The position numbers and the translations under genes are program-made. Below the pieces are notes generated by a model, which worked only from the letters and a program-made list of their open reading frames with translations, had not been told where the DNA came from and searched no databases. Shown piece after piece: positions 53,673 through 63,356 of a stretch of DNA of 64,000 nucleotides. Each line of letters opens with the position of its first letter. Positions within the stretch are counted from its first letter, which is position 1. The stretch comes from Roseibium sp. MMSF_3412. Its GTDB lineage: Bacteria > Pseudomonadota > Alphaproteobacteria > Rhizobiales > Stappiaceae. The DNA lies in NCBI RefSeq assembly GCF_030733265.1, contig NZ_JASHJI010000001.1, positions 124,001 through 188,000 of the forward strand, in the 5' to 3' direction.

Positions 53673-54458
53673 TCAGTCCTTCTTGAAGATCACGCCCGCA
53701 AGCCAGCCGGTGAAGATCGCAAGGATCACCGCCAAGACGCCATAAACGAGCGGATAGTTCTGCGCCAGTTCGAAGGTCACCTGCTCGAAACCGATTTTCG
53801 CAACCGCGAGTATCTGCTGGGTTTCCGAAACGAGTTCACCCTGGTTGAAGAGGTAACTTTTCACGGTGTAGTCGCCAACAGGTATGTTTGCCGGCAGCGG
53901 GATTTTCGTCCGGAACATGGTGTCGGTCAGAAACTCGATCGACGTTTCCCGTTCCGAATAAAGACCTGTCTCCTCGCGCAGGCGGACGAAAGCGCGGCGG
54001 AAGTCGTCCCGATCCGACAGCGCCACGTTCGAGACGCCCGAAACTGCCAGATTGATATGATTGAGACCAATGCTGTACTCATCAAGCACATTCCGGTGCG
54101 CGATCTGACCGATGTCGGCAGTACTCGCGACGGCGTAAAACGAGGGGACGTTTTGAAAGCGCTCCGCTTCGCGGTTCACCCAGACGCCCAGAAACCGTCC
54201 CTTGCGGCGTGTCGTGATGTCCTGAGGGGGCCCTTCGACCACGATCGCGAGCTGAAAATCGTCCGCTTCGCCGGAACTGTCGGCGATGTGGCTCGCCTGG
54301 CCGAAAATGACAATCTCGGTTCCGGTGAAATTCGACTGGATCGACACCATGTCCGAGGACAATGCCGTGACCAGGTCTTTCGAGTGGTCTTCCTCTTGCG
54401 CGGTGCCTGCCACGAGGCCAGTCAGCACAAACAGGGAGGCAAGCAGGAAACGGATCAT
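53673..54458 (-). CDS. TIGR02186-family membrane-anchored protein
   Basis: A 261-residue protein with a signal peptide (about 1-20), an extracytoplasmic beta-type domain starting DLVTALSSDMVSIQSNFTGT, and one C-terminal membrane helix (YPLVYGVLAVILAIFTGWLAGV). The sequence fits the TIGR02186 family of alphaproteobacteria, which is typically beside a TSUP transporter. Its ATG overlaps the TSUP stop (ATGA), so the two are coupled and probably function together. Function unknown. Confidence 0.82.
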   Translation of the reverse strand: MIRFLLASLFVLTGLVAGTAQEEDHSKDLVTALSSDMVSIQSNFTGTEIVIFGQASHIADSSGEADDFQLAIVVEGPPQDITTRRKGRFLGVWVNREAERFQNVPSFYAVASTADIGQIAHRNVLDEYSIGLNHINLAVSGVSNVALSDRDDFRRAFVRLREETGLYSERETSIEFLTDTMFRTKIPLPANIPVGDYTVKSYLFNQGELVSETQQILAVAKIGFEQVTFELAQNYPLVYGVLAVILAIFTGWLAGVIFKKD

Positions 54459-55384
54459 ACCCCTGCCCCCTTGCGGATGGCGATGGAATAAAGATCGTCG
54501 GGAATGAGCAGCAGATCCACGGCAAAGCGCAAACCGACGCCGAGCACCAGAAGGGCCAACAAAAGGCGCAGCTGATCGCCGCGCAGGTTCTGCCCCATGC
54601 GTGCACCGAACTGGGCTCCTATCACGCCGCCGATCATCAGCGTCATCGCCAGAACGATATCAACGGTCTTGGTGCCCATGGCGTGGAAGATCGTCGCCGC
54701 CGCCATCGTGAACAGGATCTGGAAGAGGGATGTTCCGATGACGATATTTGTCGGCACCCTGAGGAGGTAAATGAGCGCGGGCACCATCATGAAGCCGCCG
54801 CCAATGCCCAGGATCGTGCCAAGGAAACCTATGATCGCGCCGAGCGCGACCACGGGTATCACGCTGACATAGAGTTTCGACTGCCGGAACCGCACCTTCA
54901 GCGGCAGGCCGTGGATCCAGTTATGCTGGCCGGGTTTGCGCGCGGACGGGGCCGCACCTGACTTGCGCCGGCGGATCGCACGCACGGATTCGACCAGCAT
55001 CAAACCGCCGATCGCACCCAGAAAGGTCACGTAGGACAGGGAGATGACGAGATCCAGTTGCCCGACAGACTGAAGCACGTCAAACAATATGACGCCGATC
55101 AGCGACCCGAAGACACCGCCCGCCAACAATATCGATGCCAGCTTGAGATCGATTGCCTTTCGTCGCCAGTAGGTGACCACTGCGGATGCGGACGAAGCGA
55201 CAACCTGTGTGGTTACGGTGGCAACCGATACCGCCGGCGGAATGCCGGAAAAGATCAACAGGGGCGTCAGAAGAAAGCCGCCACCGATCCCGAACAGGCC
55301 GGACAGAAAGCCCACGGCTCCGCCCATGGCAAATATCACGAAGATATTGACCGGAATTTCGGCTATGGGCAGATATAGTTGCAC
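54455..55384 (-). CDS. Sulfite exporter TauE/SafE-family (TSUP) transporter
   Basis: A 309-residue membrane protein with about eight helices. Both family repeats show the GLFGIGGGFLLTPLL and GTILGIGGGFMMVPALI motifs. TSUP proteins move sulfite, sulfoacetate or other organosulfur anions. A GTG start at 55384; the ribosome site is weak. Coupled to the TIGR02186 gene. Confidence 0.88.
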   Translation of the reverse strand: MQLYLPIAEIPVNIFVIFAMGGAVGFLSGLFGIGGGFLLTPLLIFSGIPPAVSVATVTTQVVASSASAVVTYWRRKAIDLKLASILLAGGVFGSLIGVILFDVLQSVGQLDLVISLSYVTFLGAIGGLMLVESVRAIRRRKSGAAPSARKPGQHNWIHGLPLKVRFRQSKLYVSVIPVVALGAIIGFLGTILGIGGGFMMVPALIYLLRVPTNIVIGTSLFQILFTMAAATIFHAMGTKTVDIVLAMTLMIGGVIGAQFGARMGQNLRGDQLRLLLALLVLGVGLRFAVDLLLIPDDLYSIAIRKGAGV

Positions 55385-55510
55385 TGGGTTACGCCGGAAC
55401 AGGATGCAGACAGGGCTGCAGGAAAAGTAGACTAGACTGGTTAAAAACCCGTGCTGGTCGATGTGTCAACCAACCAGCATCTCACTTTGGTTCGGAAACC
55501 CCGAAAATCG

Positions 55511-58500
55511 TCAGATTGCCTGACTTTTGAGCTCGTCAATCAGCTTGGCGTCGACTTCGCCTGTTTCAGGCAGGCCGATGCTGCGCTGGAAGGCACGGAT
55601 CGCGCTGCGTGTGCGCGGGCCCATTTGCCCGTCCGGCGTGCCCGTATCAAACCCAAGATAGTTGAGCTTGTCCTGGGCCTCGCGGATCATGTCGATGTCG
55701 CCGGCCGGCGCCGGAGCGGACACGTTCGCTGCAGGCAGCGAGGACTGTTCCGCCCAGGATGGTTCAAGCGTAACCTTGTTCGCCGCCGGATCCGCGTCCT
55801 TGAGCTTGAAGCTTTCCACGGCAAGGCGTGCATTTGCCAGCGTCTGCTGGTCCATCATGTTGGCGACATCGTCGCGGCGTTTGGCGGCTTCCGGGTCGCC
55901 CTTGTCGGCGGCGATCGCAAACCACTTGTAGCTCGCGACTAGGTCCTTGTCGACGCCGATACCACCTGCATAGAGAATACCCAGATTGAACAGGCTGTCC
56001 TTCACGCCGTAGTTGGCTGCCGATTCAAACCACATCGCCGCCTTGGCATAGTCCGGCTCCTCACCGCCGCCTTCCGCATAGAGAACCGCGAGGTTGTGCA
56101 TTGCCTTGGCGTTGCCGGCCTGCGCAGCCTGCGAGTACCAGGCCCTGGCCTTGGCCGTGTCCTTTTCAACGCCGCGCCCTTTTTCATAAAGGCTGGCGAG
56201 CCGGTACTGTGCCGGGGGGAGACCCTTGTTGGCGGCCTTCTGATACCAGACGGCTGCCTTTTCCAGATCGGCCGGGACGCCCTCGCCTTCCGTGTACTTC
56301 ACACCAACAAGAAACTCCGCCGCCGGGTTGCCACTCGCCGCCGCACTGCGCAGCGCCATCGGGCCGACACCCTCGGGCGGGAGGTTGGCAAGCAAGGACG
56401 ATGTATCCGTGAATTGCGTTTCAGCGGCCGGCGCAGGTGTTCCAGGATCGGCAACAGGGTTGTCCCCAAAACTGCTTGTGACACCTGCGGGCGGTGCGAA
56501 GGCGGCTTCGGCTTCCGGAACATCCTGCACTGTAGCCGGCGCCGCCGGAATGCTTCCAGCTGCCACCAGCGGCTCGCTCTGGCGCACCGGCTCCGCTGTT
56601 TGAGCCGGAGAAGCCTCCGCAACCACGGGACTGCCAGCGGCTTCGGCAGCCGGGCTGCCTGCACCCGCACCGGCGGAAGCCCGTTCAGCTTGGGCTGGTG
56701 GCGGCTGCGCACCTTCCGCCGGGCCGGAGGCGACAGCGGTGTCCGTTGCCGCCGGCTCCTCATTTGCCGCCGCGAGCGTTTCTGTCTCGGCGACAACCGT
56801 GGTTTCCTGCTCGGCGGAGGCGATGTTTTCCTCTTCCGGCGAACCCGACACAAAGCGGTAGGCCGTCAGGGTCCCCAGCGCGAGCACCACGGCGACGGCG
56901 GCAAGCAAAATGGCCTTGCGCCGGCTTCCGCCACGTTCCCTGATTTCGGGTGCGGGACGATCGCCCGGCAGGACCGGTGCCTGGTCGGCGTCAAACTGTT
57001 CGCTCGCAAAATCGTCGGTGCTGAGTTCCAGTTCGTCTGATGTCTCGGGCGCGTCAGCGTCCATTTTCGCCGTATTGTCGCGTTTGAGCACATTGCGCAG
57101 CCAGCCGACACGTGCCTTGCCGCGCCCTTCGTCTGCAGCGCCAACACCAGCGCCCGCGGATTTCGACTTTTCGAGTTTTGCCGCTTCGGCGGACGCGGCC
57201 TGCGCTGCCCTGCGCGCGGCTGCAATGAAGTCTGCCTTGCGGTCCCGCGCCTTGTCTTCCGGCTGGGGCGCGTTGGATGCGTCACCGCCGTCACTTTCAG
57301 CAGGTTCGTTCGTGATCCGCGCGGCCTGTGTAAACGGGAACGCGTGTTCCTCGCTCATGACCGGCGGCGCCGCACGGGTGACCCCCGGCATGACCGGGGT
57401 GTCGGAAGGCACAGCCGCGACGGGCACTTCGCCTTCAGAGCGCTCCAGATTGTCGAGACGCTCGGTGAGCGAACCGAGCACCGACTTGACGCTTTCAAAC
57501 GTGTGCCTTGTCCGCTTCTCGCCGCCTTCGGCCGCATCAATCAGGCGTTTCAGGTCACCCTGGAGCGCTGAAATCGCTTCATCATACTGAGCCGCCTGCG
57601 GCTGCGGCGCGTTCGCAACGGCGTCAAAAGCCGCTTTTCTGGCAATGTCCGTAACATCAGAACGGGTCTGTTCAAGGCCGCGCTCGATCCGTTCAAGCAC
57701 GGGGGCAACCTGATCCAGCCCCGGGGCTTCGGAAGAACTGGTCTCGATCTGCGCGGCAAGCGCAGCAACCTTCTCGCCGAGCAATTCAAAGCGGTCGTCG
57801 TCCGTCGCGTCCGCGCTTTTGGAGACCAGTTGCGCGAGATCCGCAATCCTTGCCTCCAGGGTCTCGGTCGAAGACGGCACCGACACACTTTCGCGCATCG
57901 AACCGATTTCTTCACGCAACTTGTCGAGGTCGGAAGAGGTGACCGTGTCCTTCGGCTCATCGAGGCGCGCCGACAGATCGGTCAGCCGTTCCTGCAGCTG
58001 CGACAGGAATTCCGTGTCCGGACCAGCCATCGCGCGCAGCGCTTCGGGATCAAGAGCCGGGGCAGGCTTTGACGCCTTTTTCTCGATCTTGTCGATTTTG
58101 CCGGCAATCTTTTCCAATCGCGTTTCGAGTGCCTGGAAGGCGCCGCTGTCGGCAGACGGCAGCGGTGCGGACTGCTCCATCCGCTCCAGTCTTTCAACGA
58201 TTTCATCAAGACGCTGGTCGACCTGCGAGAGATGCTCGTAGTCGGCTCCCGCCGACTTGTCGTCCGCCATCATGCCGGCGATGTCTTCAAGACGCCCCTG
58301 CAGCCTTGCAATCGTTTCAGGCTGCGGCATGCGCTCTTCCATCGCGGACAGGCGCGCATCGAGCCCGCGCTGCTCGCGTGCGAGCACTTCAAGATCGTCC
58401 AGCCGGCCTGAGACGAATTTCATCCGGTCGTCAATGCCTTCGACAAGCCCCTTGATGTCGATCTGCTCGACATAGCCGCGAACTTCGCGCAATTCTGCGC

Positions 58501-59602
58501 GCAAGGGCTCCATTTCAACCTGCGGCTCACGCTGAAGAAGCTCCTCAACGCGCTCCGCGATGTTGGCGACCCGGTCTTCCAGGACCATCATGTGTTCTGA
58601 CTGCGGCAGAGTGGAAAAGGCTTCCTCGATTTCATTCAGGCGCGCAGTCACACCCCGCAGCACGCGCGGGTCCAGCGATGCCCGGGACAGTTCGTCGAGG
58701 CGTTGCAGGATATGGGCATAGCCATGCTCAAGCGTCTGCAGCGCACCTTCCACGTTGGTGCGGCCGACCATGGATTTCAGATCCGCGACTTCCTTGCGGA
58801 TTTCGACTGCGAATTGCTCGCCGCGCTTGTCCGCACGCAGGCGCTCGACCATGTCGGCAAGGCGGCGCAGTTCGACATTCTGCCTCCCGACCGTTTCACT
58901 TGTGCCCCTTGAGATGCCGCCAAGTGCATCACGCAGCGACCCGAGTTCTTCGCGAACCTGACTGAAGGCTTTTTCCTGCGGGGCGCGCAGCGCGTCGATG
59001 CGCCGGCCAAGATCCTTGTAAATGTGGAGCGAGGCATCGTTGTGCACATAGGAGGGCTGGCCCCGTTCAATGCGCGATGCAAATGCGTCATCGTCAAAAC
59101 CGGTGGAGTATTCCTCTGCCCGATGACCGGTCAGACTGTTGTGATAGTCGTGGTTTTCCAACGCATCCATGGCGTAGCGCCCGGCCTGCGGATAGGAGCG
59201 CGAAGACGGCAGGTCGCCATAATCCTGGTCATTCGATGCGTTCGCCAGTCCCTGAACCTGTTCGTCAAGCCGATCGAGCGCACCCAGAACATCTTCCATT
59301 CCGGATTGATGCGCCGGTGATTTTCGGGAAGGAACAGCGCGTTGTGACCGCACCGCACGCTTTGCGCGGCCTGAACCGCTGCCGCCGCGTTCGGACAGCA
59401 TCCGGTCAAGTTCGTCGGCGACGGCGTTCAGATCGTCATCCCGGCCGTGAGAAGCATATCCGCCTCCAAGAGCTGTCGCCGTCCGCGTCAGCCGCTCGAT
59501 GCGGTCATGCGCCGGTTCCCTGCCCGATGTTGCGTAATAGTCGTCGCCTTGATACGCATCACGGCCGCGGCGTCCTGCCTCGTGTTTATTCCAAGCCGGC
59601 AT
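55511..59602 (-). CDS. podJ: Polar localisation factor PodJ-like protein
   Basis: A 1363-residue protein. The first 900 residues are mainly cytoplasmic coiled coil with a Glu/Arg/Lys-rich pattern; one membrane helix at about 895-915 (ILLAAVAVVLALGTLTAY) leads to a Pro/Ala-rich linker, then Sel1/TPR repeats (about 1085-1257, the repeats end in AKARAWYSQAAQAG-type blocks) and a C-terminal peptidoglycan-binding domain (about 1304-1360, LNYLGFDTGTPDGQMGPRTR). This order is that of Caulobacter PodJ, which sets the cell pole. In rhizobia and relatives the orthologue organises polar growth. The gene is intact. Confidence 0.87.
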   Translation of the reverse strand: MPAWNKHEAGRRGRDAYQGDDYYATSGREPAHDRIERLTRTATALGGGYASHGRDDDLNAVADELDRMLSERGGSGSGRAKRAVRSQRAVPSRKSPAHQSGMEDVLGALDRLDEQVQGLANASNDQDYGDLPSSRSYPQAGRYAMDALENHDYHNSLTGHRAEEYSTGFDDDAFASRIERGQPSYVHNDASLHIYKDLGRRIDALRAPQEKAFSQVREELGSLRDALGGISRGTSETVGRQNVELRRLADMVERLRADKRGEQFAVEIRKEVADLKSMVGRTNVEGALQTLEHGYAHILQRLDELSRASLDPRVLRGVTARLNEIEEAFSTLPQSEHMMVLEDRVANIAERVEELLQREPQVEMEPLRAELREVRGYVEQIDIKGLVEGIDDRMKFVSGRLDDLEVLAREQRGLDARLSAMEERMPQPETIARLQGRLEDIAGMMADDKSAGADYEHLSQVDQRLDEIVERLERMEQSAPLPSADSGAFQALETRLEKIAGKIDKIEKKASKPAPALDPEALRAMAGPDTEFLSQLQERLTDLSARLDEPKDTVTSSDLDKLREEIGSMRESVSVPSSTETLEARIADLAQLVSKSADATDDDRFELLGEKVAALAAQIETSSSEAPGLDQVAPVLERIERGLEQTRSDVTDIARKAAFDAVANAPQPQAAQYDEAISALQGDLKRLIDAAEGGEKRTRHTFESVKSVLGSLTERLDNLERSEGEVPVAAVPSDTPVMPGVTRAAPPVMSEEHAFPFTQAARITNEPAESDGGDASNAPQPEDKARDRKADFIAAARRAAQAASAEAAKLEKSKSAGAGVGAADEGRGKARVGWLRNVLKRDNTAKMDADAPETSDELELSTDDFASEQFDADQAPVLPGDRPAPEIRERGGSRRKAILLAAVAVVLALGTLTAYRFVSGSPEEENIASAEQETTVVAETETLAAANEEPAATDTAVASGPAEGAQPPPAQAERASAGAGAGSPAAEAAGSPVVAEASPAQTAEPVRQSEPLVAAGSIPAAPATVQDVPEAEAAFAPPAGVTSSFGDNPVADPGTPAPAAETQFTDTSSLLANLPPEGVGPMALRSAAASGNPAAEFLVGVKYTEGEGVPADLEKAAVWYQKAANKGLPPAQYRLASLYEKGRGVEKDTAKARAWYSQAAQAGNAKAMHNLAVLYAEGGGEEPDYAKAAMWFESAANYGVKDSLFNLGILYAGGIGVDKDLVASYKWFAIAADKGDPEAAKRRDDVANMMDQQTLANARLAVESFKLKDADPAANKVTLEPSWAEQSSLPAANVSAPAPAGDIDMIREAQDKLNYLGFDTGTPDGQMGPRTRSAIRAFQRSIGLPETGEVDAKLIDELKSQAI

Positions 59603-60013
59603 CTCTCAACCCTGGACTGACGGTCACCTGACCGCGGTTTGAGCGGACTACCACCCGTTTCCGTCAGAAAACGGACCGGTGGCAGCGTTTCAACGAACTT
59701 TGTCGACTTAGGGTAAACAGGTAGTTAACCACCGTTGCTAAATGCGAAAATCGAGCTTTTTTGCCAAAAATGACCTGTTTATATGTCTGATCCTGCCGCG
59801 AACGGCCTGAAATTTCTTAATTTTTCTTAACCTTTCACGCATCCCTCTGGACCTTTACGCGCACGTAAGCTAAACAGACGCCAATTGCCGGTGTGCAGAC
59901 CTGTTTTCGCAACGATTGCAAGACAGTAACCGTCTGTCCTTCCGTGCAGACAAAAAAAGAGCAACAAAAACCAACATTGCCGGAGAACGGCAGAAAATCG
60001 AGTAGAGACCATC
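59603..60013. other. AT-rich gap (411 bp), probable promoter region
   Basis: No gene seen. The region lies between the divergent podJ and MerR genes and is AT-rich from 59690 to 59840 (tracts of A and T such as AATTTTTCTTAACC). It is the likely place for both promoters; no certain -35/-10 pair or operator is evident. Confidence 0.35.
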
Positions 60014-60475
60014 ATGAGCGAAGCGCTTTCAATTCTTAATGAAGACGATCTTGTCGACGTCGTGTCCGCTTCGGACGACAGCACCAAGAAAACCCAGTTC
60101 ACCATTGGCGACCTCGCCAAGGAGTTCGGCTGCACGCTGAGAACACTGCGGTTTTACGAAGACAAAGGTCTTTTGAATCCAAAGCGTGATGGCCTGAACC
60201 GGGTCTACAACCGTCGTGACCGCGCGCGGCTGAAGCTGGTTCTGATGGGCAAGCGGGTCGGTTTCTCGCTGACGGAGATCCGGGACATGCTGGATCTTTA
60301 TGACCTGCGCGACGGCCAGGTGACGCAGCTGCGGGTCGCGCTGTCGAAGTTCAACGAACAGATTGCCGTTCTGGAAGACCAGAGAAAAGACATTGAACAG
60401 GCCATCGAAGAACTTTCGCGCACTGTGGAAATCGTTTCCGGCATGCTGAAGCACAAGGAAGCCGAGGAAGCCTGA
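60014..60475 (+). CDS. MerR-family transcriptional regulator
   Basis: A 153-residue MerR protein. N-terminal helix-turn-helix with wing (FTIGDLAKEFGCTLRTLRFY, YEDKGLLNPKRDGLNRVYNR), then a coiled-coil dimer helix (about 110-150). There is no metal-binding Cys pattern. It stands 326 bases before an acyl-CoA dehydrogenase gene, and such MerR proteins (LiuR/PnuR types) often control fatty acid or branched-chain amino acid breakdown genes. A GTTTACG/CGTAAAC palindrome before that gene may be its operator. Confidence 0.87.
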   Translation: MSEALSILNEDDLVDVVSASDDSTKKTQFTIGDLAKEFGCTLRTLRFYEDKGLLNPKRDGLNRVYNRRDRARLKLVLMGKRVGFSLTEIRDMLDLYDLRDGQVTQLRVALSKFNEQIAVLEDQRKDIEQAIEELSRTVEIVSGMLKHKEAEEA

Positions 60476-60505
60476 CCCGTTTTCCAAAACCACCAAGAAC
60501 ATCGA

Positions 60506-60531
60506 ACACCGGCCATTTGGCCGGTGTTTTT
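60506..60531 (+). terminator. Intrinsic terminator after the MerR gene
   Basis: CACCGGCC (60507-60514), loop ATTT, GGCCGGTG (60519-60526), then TTTTT. It separates the MerR gene from the beta-oxidation genes. Confidence 0.92.
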
Positions 60532-60707
60532 GCGTTCAGGGTTCACTCAATGGGTGTTTTCCCGGAAAAGCGCAGCAACGGCGCCGGATTGAAAAACCTC
60601 AAAAATTTGTCATCACAACACGAATTTGAAGCACGGATCTGCGAAAAAGCTTCCAATTTGCCTGTTTTGGGCACATTTTTTTGCAATCCCTTCCCTTGGG
60701 ACACCAC

Positions 60708-60736
60708 TTGCCGCACGAAAACAACACGCGTATATA
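60708..60736 (+). promoter_or_regulatory. Promoter of the acyl-CoA dehydrogenase gene
   Basis: TTGCCG (60708-60713), a 17-base spacer, TATATA (60731-60736). The implied start of transcription at about 60742 lies just before the palindromic operator, with a leader of about 60 bases. Confidence 0.6.
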
Positions 60737-60749
60737 AGCGCTAGATGAC

Positions 60750-60767
60750 GTTTACGGAAACGTAAAC
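60750..60767. promoter_or_regulatory. Palindromic operator before the acyl-CoA dehydrogenase gene
   Basis: GTTTACG-GAAA-CGTAAAC has perfect 7-bp arms. It lies just downstream of the -10 element, which suits a repressor better than a classical MerR activator. The MerR protein 300 bases upstream is the probable ligand. Confidence 0.7.
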
Positions 60768-60801
60768 CTACAACCGATCCGGCAGATCTGGGAGGATGTG
60801 C

Positions 60802-62598
60802 ATGCCAAGCTATACCGCGCCCGTCGACGACACGCTTTTCCTGCTGAAAGATGTTTTCGGCTATGACCGCTATTCCAACCTTCCCGGATTTTCGGATGCG
60901 CCGCTCGACCTTGTCGAGGCGATTTTGCGCGAAGGCGGCAAGTTTGCCGAGGAAGTCCTGCAGCCGCTGAACCAGTCCGGAGACAAGGAAGGCTGCACCC
61001 GGAACGACGACGGCTCCGTGACGACGCCGAAGGGGTTCGCGGAGGCGTATCAGGCCTTTTGCGAAAACGGCTGGGGCACCCTGTCCGCCGATCCCAACCA
61101 TGGCGGCCAGGGTCTGCCGCACACGCTTGCAACCATTTTCAACGAGTATGCCTCGTCGGCGAACATGGCCTTTTCCATGTATCCCGGCCTTACGGCGGGC
61201 GCGGTGGCAGCCCTGACCATTCACGGAACGGACGACCAGAAGAAGGCCTACCTTCCCAACATGATCGCGGGCACATGGACCGGGACCATGAACCTGACCG
61301 AACCGCATTGCGGAACGGATCTCGGCCTGATCCGCACCAAGGCCGTTCCCCAGGCCGACGGTTCCTACAAGATCTCCGGCACAAAGATTTTCATTTCGGC
61401 CGGCGAGCACGACATGTCGGAGAACATCATCCACCTGGTGCTTGCCCGCATCGAGGGAGCTCCCGAGGGCGTCAAGGGTATTTCTCTGTTCGTGGTGCCG
61501 AAAAACAGTGTCGGCGAAGACGGCTCCGTTGGTGACAACAACGGCGTCTCGTGCGGGTCCATCGAACACAAGATGGGCATTCACGGCAACGCGACTTGCG
61601 TGATGAATTACGATGAGGCCACCGGTTGGCTGGTCGGCGAAGAGAACAAGGGTCTGAAGGCGATGTTCGTCATGATGAACGAAGCGCGGCTCGGCGTTGC
61701 CGTTCAGGGTCTGTCGCAATCGGAAGTCGCCTATCAGAACGCCGTCACCTACGCCAGGGACCGCCTCCAGGGCCGCTCCCTGACCGGTCCGAAGAACCCG
61801 GACAAGGCAGCGGACCCGATTATCGTGCATCCCGACGTGCGCCGGACGCTCATGTCCATCCGCGCCTTCAACGAGGCGGCACGGGCGCTGGTCATCTGGA
61901 CCGCCCTTCACGGTGATATCTCGCACCGTTCGGACGACGAGAAGGACCGGCAGTATTCCGACGACATGATGGGTCTTATGACGCCTGTCCTGAAAGGCGT
62001 CCTGACGGATACCGGGTTCGCCAATGCGGTCAACGCGCAACAGATGTATGGCGGTCACGGTTACATCGCCGAGTGGGGCATGGAACAGTTCGTGCGCGAT
62101 GCCCGCATCGCCATGATCTACGAGGGTGCCAACGGCATCCAGGCGCTCGACCTCGTCGGCCGCAAGCTTCCGGCCAATGGCGGTCGTGCCGTCATGAGCT
62201 TCTTCAACGAAGTGAACACATTCCTGAAGGAAAACAAGGACAACGAAGACCTGGCCGCCTTTACCGGTCCATTGAAAAAAGGCATGGACGACCTTCAGGG
62301 GGCAACCATGTGGTTCATGAACAATGCCATGAAAAACCCGGACAATGCCGGTGCAGGCTCCGTCGATTACATGCATCTCTTCGGTTTGGTCGCGCTTGGC
62401 TACATGTGGACCAAAATGGCCAAGGCGATCCGGGAACAACTCGGCGGCGATGCAGGCGAGAAAGCCGAGTGGCTGGAAACCAAACTTGCCTTCGGCACGT
62501 TTTTCATGGAACGCACGATGCCTGAGACGGCCGCACATCTTGCGCGCATATCCTCCGGTTCCGAGACACTGATGGCGCTTGACGCGGACGCGTTCTGA
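60802..62598 (+). CDS. Acyl-CoA dehydrogenase (long form, DmdC/AidB-like C-terminus)
   Basis: A 598-residue flavoprotein. It has the acyl-CoA dehydrogenase N-terminal, middle ([20 protein letters not shown]) and C-terminal domains, with the likely catalytic Glu in [13 protein letters not shown], and the extra C-terminal domain that makes this subgroup about 600 residues long. The related DmdC oxidises 3-methylmercaptopropionyl-CoA; other members act on short- or medium-chain acyl-CoA. The start at 60802 (GGGAGG, 6 bases) is chosen over an ATG at 60796. The next genes are a GST and a thiolase, which fits beta-oxidation. Confidence 0.9.
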   Translation: MPSYTAPVDDTLFLLKDVFGYDRYSNLPGFSDAPLDLVEAILREGGKFAEEVLQPLNQSGDKEGCTRNDDGSVTTPKGFAEAYQAFCENGWGTLSADPNHGGQGLPHTLATIFNEYASSANMAFSMYPGLTAGAVAALTIHGTDDQKKAYLPNMIAGTWTGTMNLTEPHCGTDLGLIRTKAVPQADGSYKISGTKIFISAGEHDMSENIIHLVLARIEGAPEGVKGISLFVVPKNSVGEDGSVGDNNGVSCGSIEHKMGIHGNATCVMNYDEATGWLVGEENKGLKAMFVMMNEARLGVAVQGLSQSEVAYQNAVTYARDRLQGRSLTGPKNPDKAADPIIVHPDVRRTLMSIRAFNEAARALVIWTALHGDISHRSDDEKDRQYSDDMMGLMTPVLKGVLTDTGFANAVNAQQMYGGHGYIAEWGMEQFVRDARIAMIYEGANGIQALDLVGRKLPANGGRAVMSFFNEVNTFLKENKDNEDLAAFTGPLKKGMDDLQGATMWFMNNAMKNPDNAGAGSVDYMHLFGLVALGYMWTKMAKAIREQLGGDAGEKAEWLETKLAFGTFFMERTMPETAAHLARISSGSETLMALDADAF

Positions 62599-62692
62599 TC
62601 CGGTTTTGCCGGACGCAGATTAGGGCGCGCGAATCCGCAATGGCCGGTGTAGGTTCTCCGCCTACGCAACCAGCCAGGGAGACGAAACAGGT

Positions 62693-63331
62693 ATGGCCGA
62701 CTACGTTCTTTATTGCATGGCCCAGTCGGGGCACTCGTACAAAGTGGCACTCATGCTGGCGCTGTGCGGCGCCGACTGGGAGCCGAAATGGGTCGATTTC
62801 TTCAATGGCGAGACCCGCTCTGACGAGTTCCGCAATTCCTTGAATGAAATGGGCGAAGTGCCGGTTCTGGTGCATGATGGCAAGACGCTGACCCAATCCG
62901 GGACCATTCTGGATTATCTGACGGAAAAATTCGACGCGTATGGCGGGGAGGACAACGACGAGCGCCGCGAAATCCTGCGCTGGACCATCTTCGACAACCA
63001 GAAAATCTCCGGTGTCGCCGGGCCGCTGCGCTTTTTGCGGATCTATGCAAAGACCGGTGAAACGGAAGTCACGAAGTGGCTCGAAGGCAGGTTCAAGAGC
63101 GCGCTCGCGATCCTGGAAAAGCACTTCGCGGCGAACGCCTTTGCAATTGGCGACAAACCGACAACCGCAGACTTTTCCCTGTGTGGCTACCTGTTTGTCC
63201 GCGACGAGATCGGAACGGACTTCACCCCTTACCCGAATGTTGTTGCCTGGCTGGAGCGGATCAAGGCCCTGCCCGGCTGGAAACACCCCTATGACCTGAT
63301 GCCCGGCCATCCGTTGCCGGGCGCCGACTAG
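62693..63331 (+). CDS. Glutathione S-transferase family protein
   Basis: A 212-residue GST: N-terminal thioredoxin-like domain (about 1-78, MAQSGHSYKVALMLAL, with the likely catalytic Ser and glutathione contacts EVPVLVHD and LTQSGTIL) and a helical C-terminal domain (about 85-205, IGDKPTTADFSLCGYL). It stands between the acyl-CoA dehydrogenase and thiolase genes and may be co-transcribed with them. GGGAGAC precedes the ATG. The substrate is unknown. Confidence 0.88.
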   Translation: MADYVLYCMAQSGHSYKVALMLALCGADWEPKWVDFFNGETRSDEFRNSLNEMGEVPVLVHDGKTLTQSGTILDYLTEKFDAYGGEDNDERREILRWTIFDNQKISGVAGPLRFLRIYAKTGETEVTKWLEGRFKSALAILEKHFAANAFAIGDKPTTADFSLCGYLFVRDEIGTDFTPYPNVVAWLERIKALPGWKHPYDLMPGHPLPGAD

Positions 63332-63356
63332 ACACCACCGTCCGAAGGAGGACCAG

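Noticed and set aside
52400..53686. Plus-strand ORF (428 residues) opposite the AI-2E transporter
   Set aside because: Composition is that of an antisense frame (Gln/Asp/Arg-rich); the transporter has clear membrane helices and motif.
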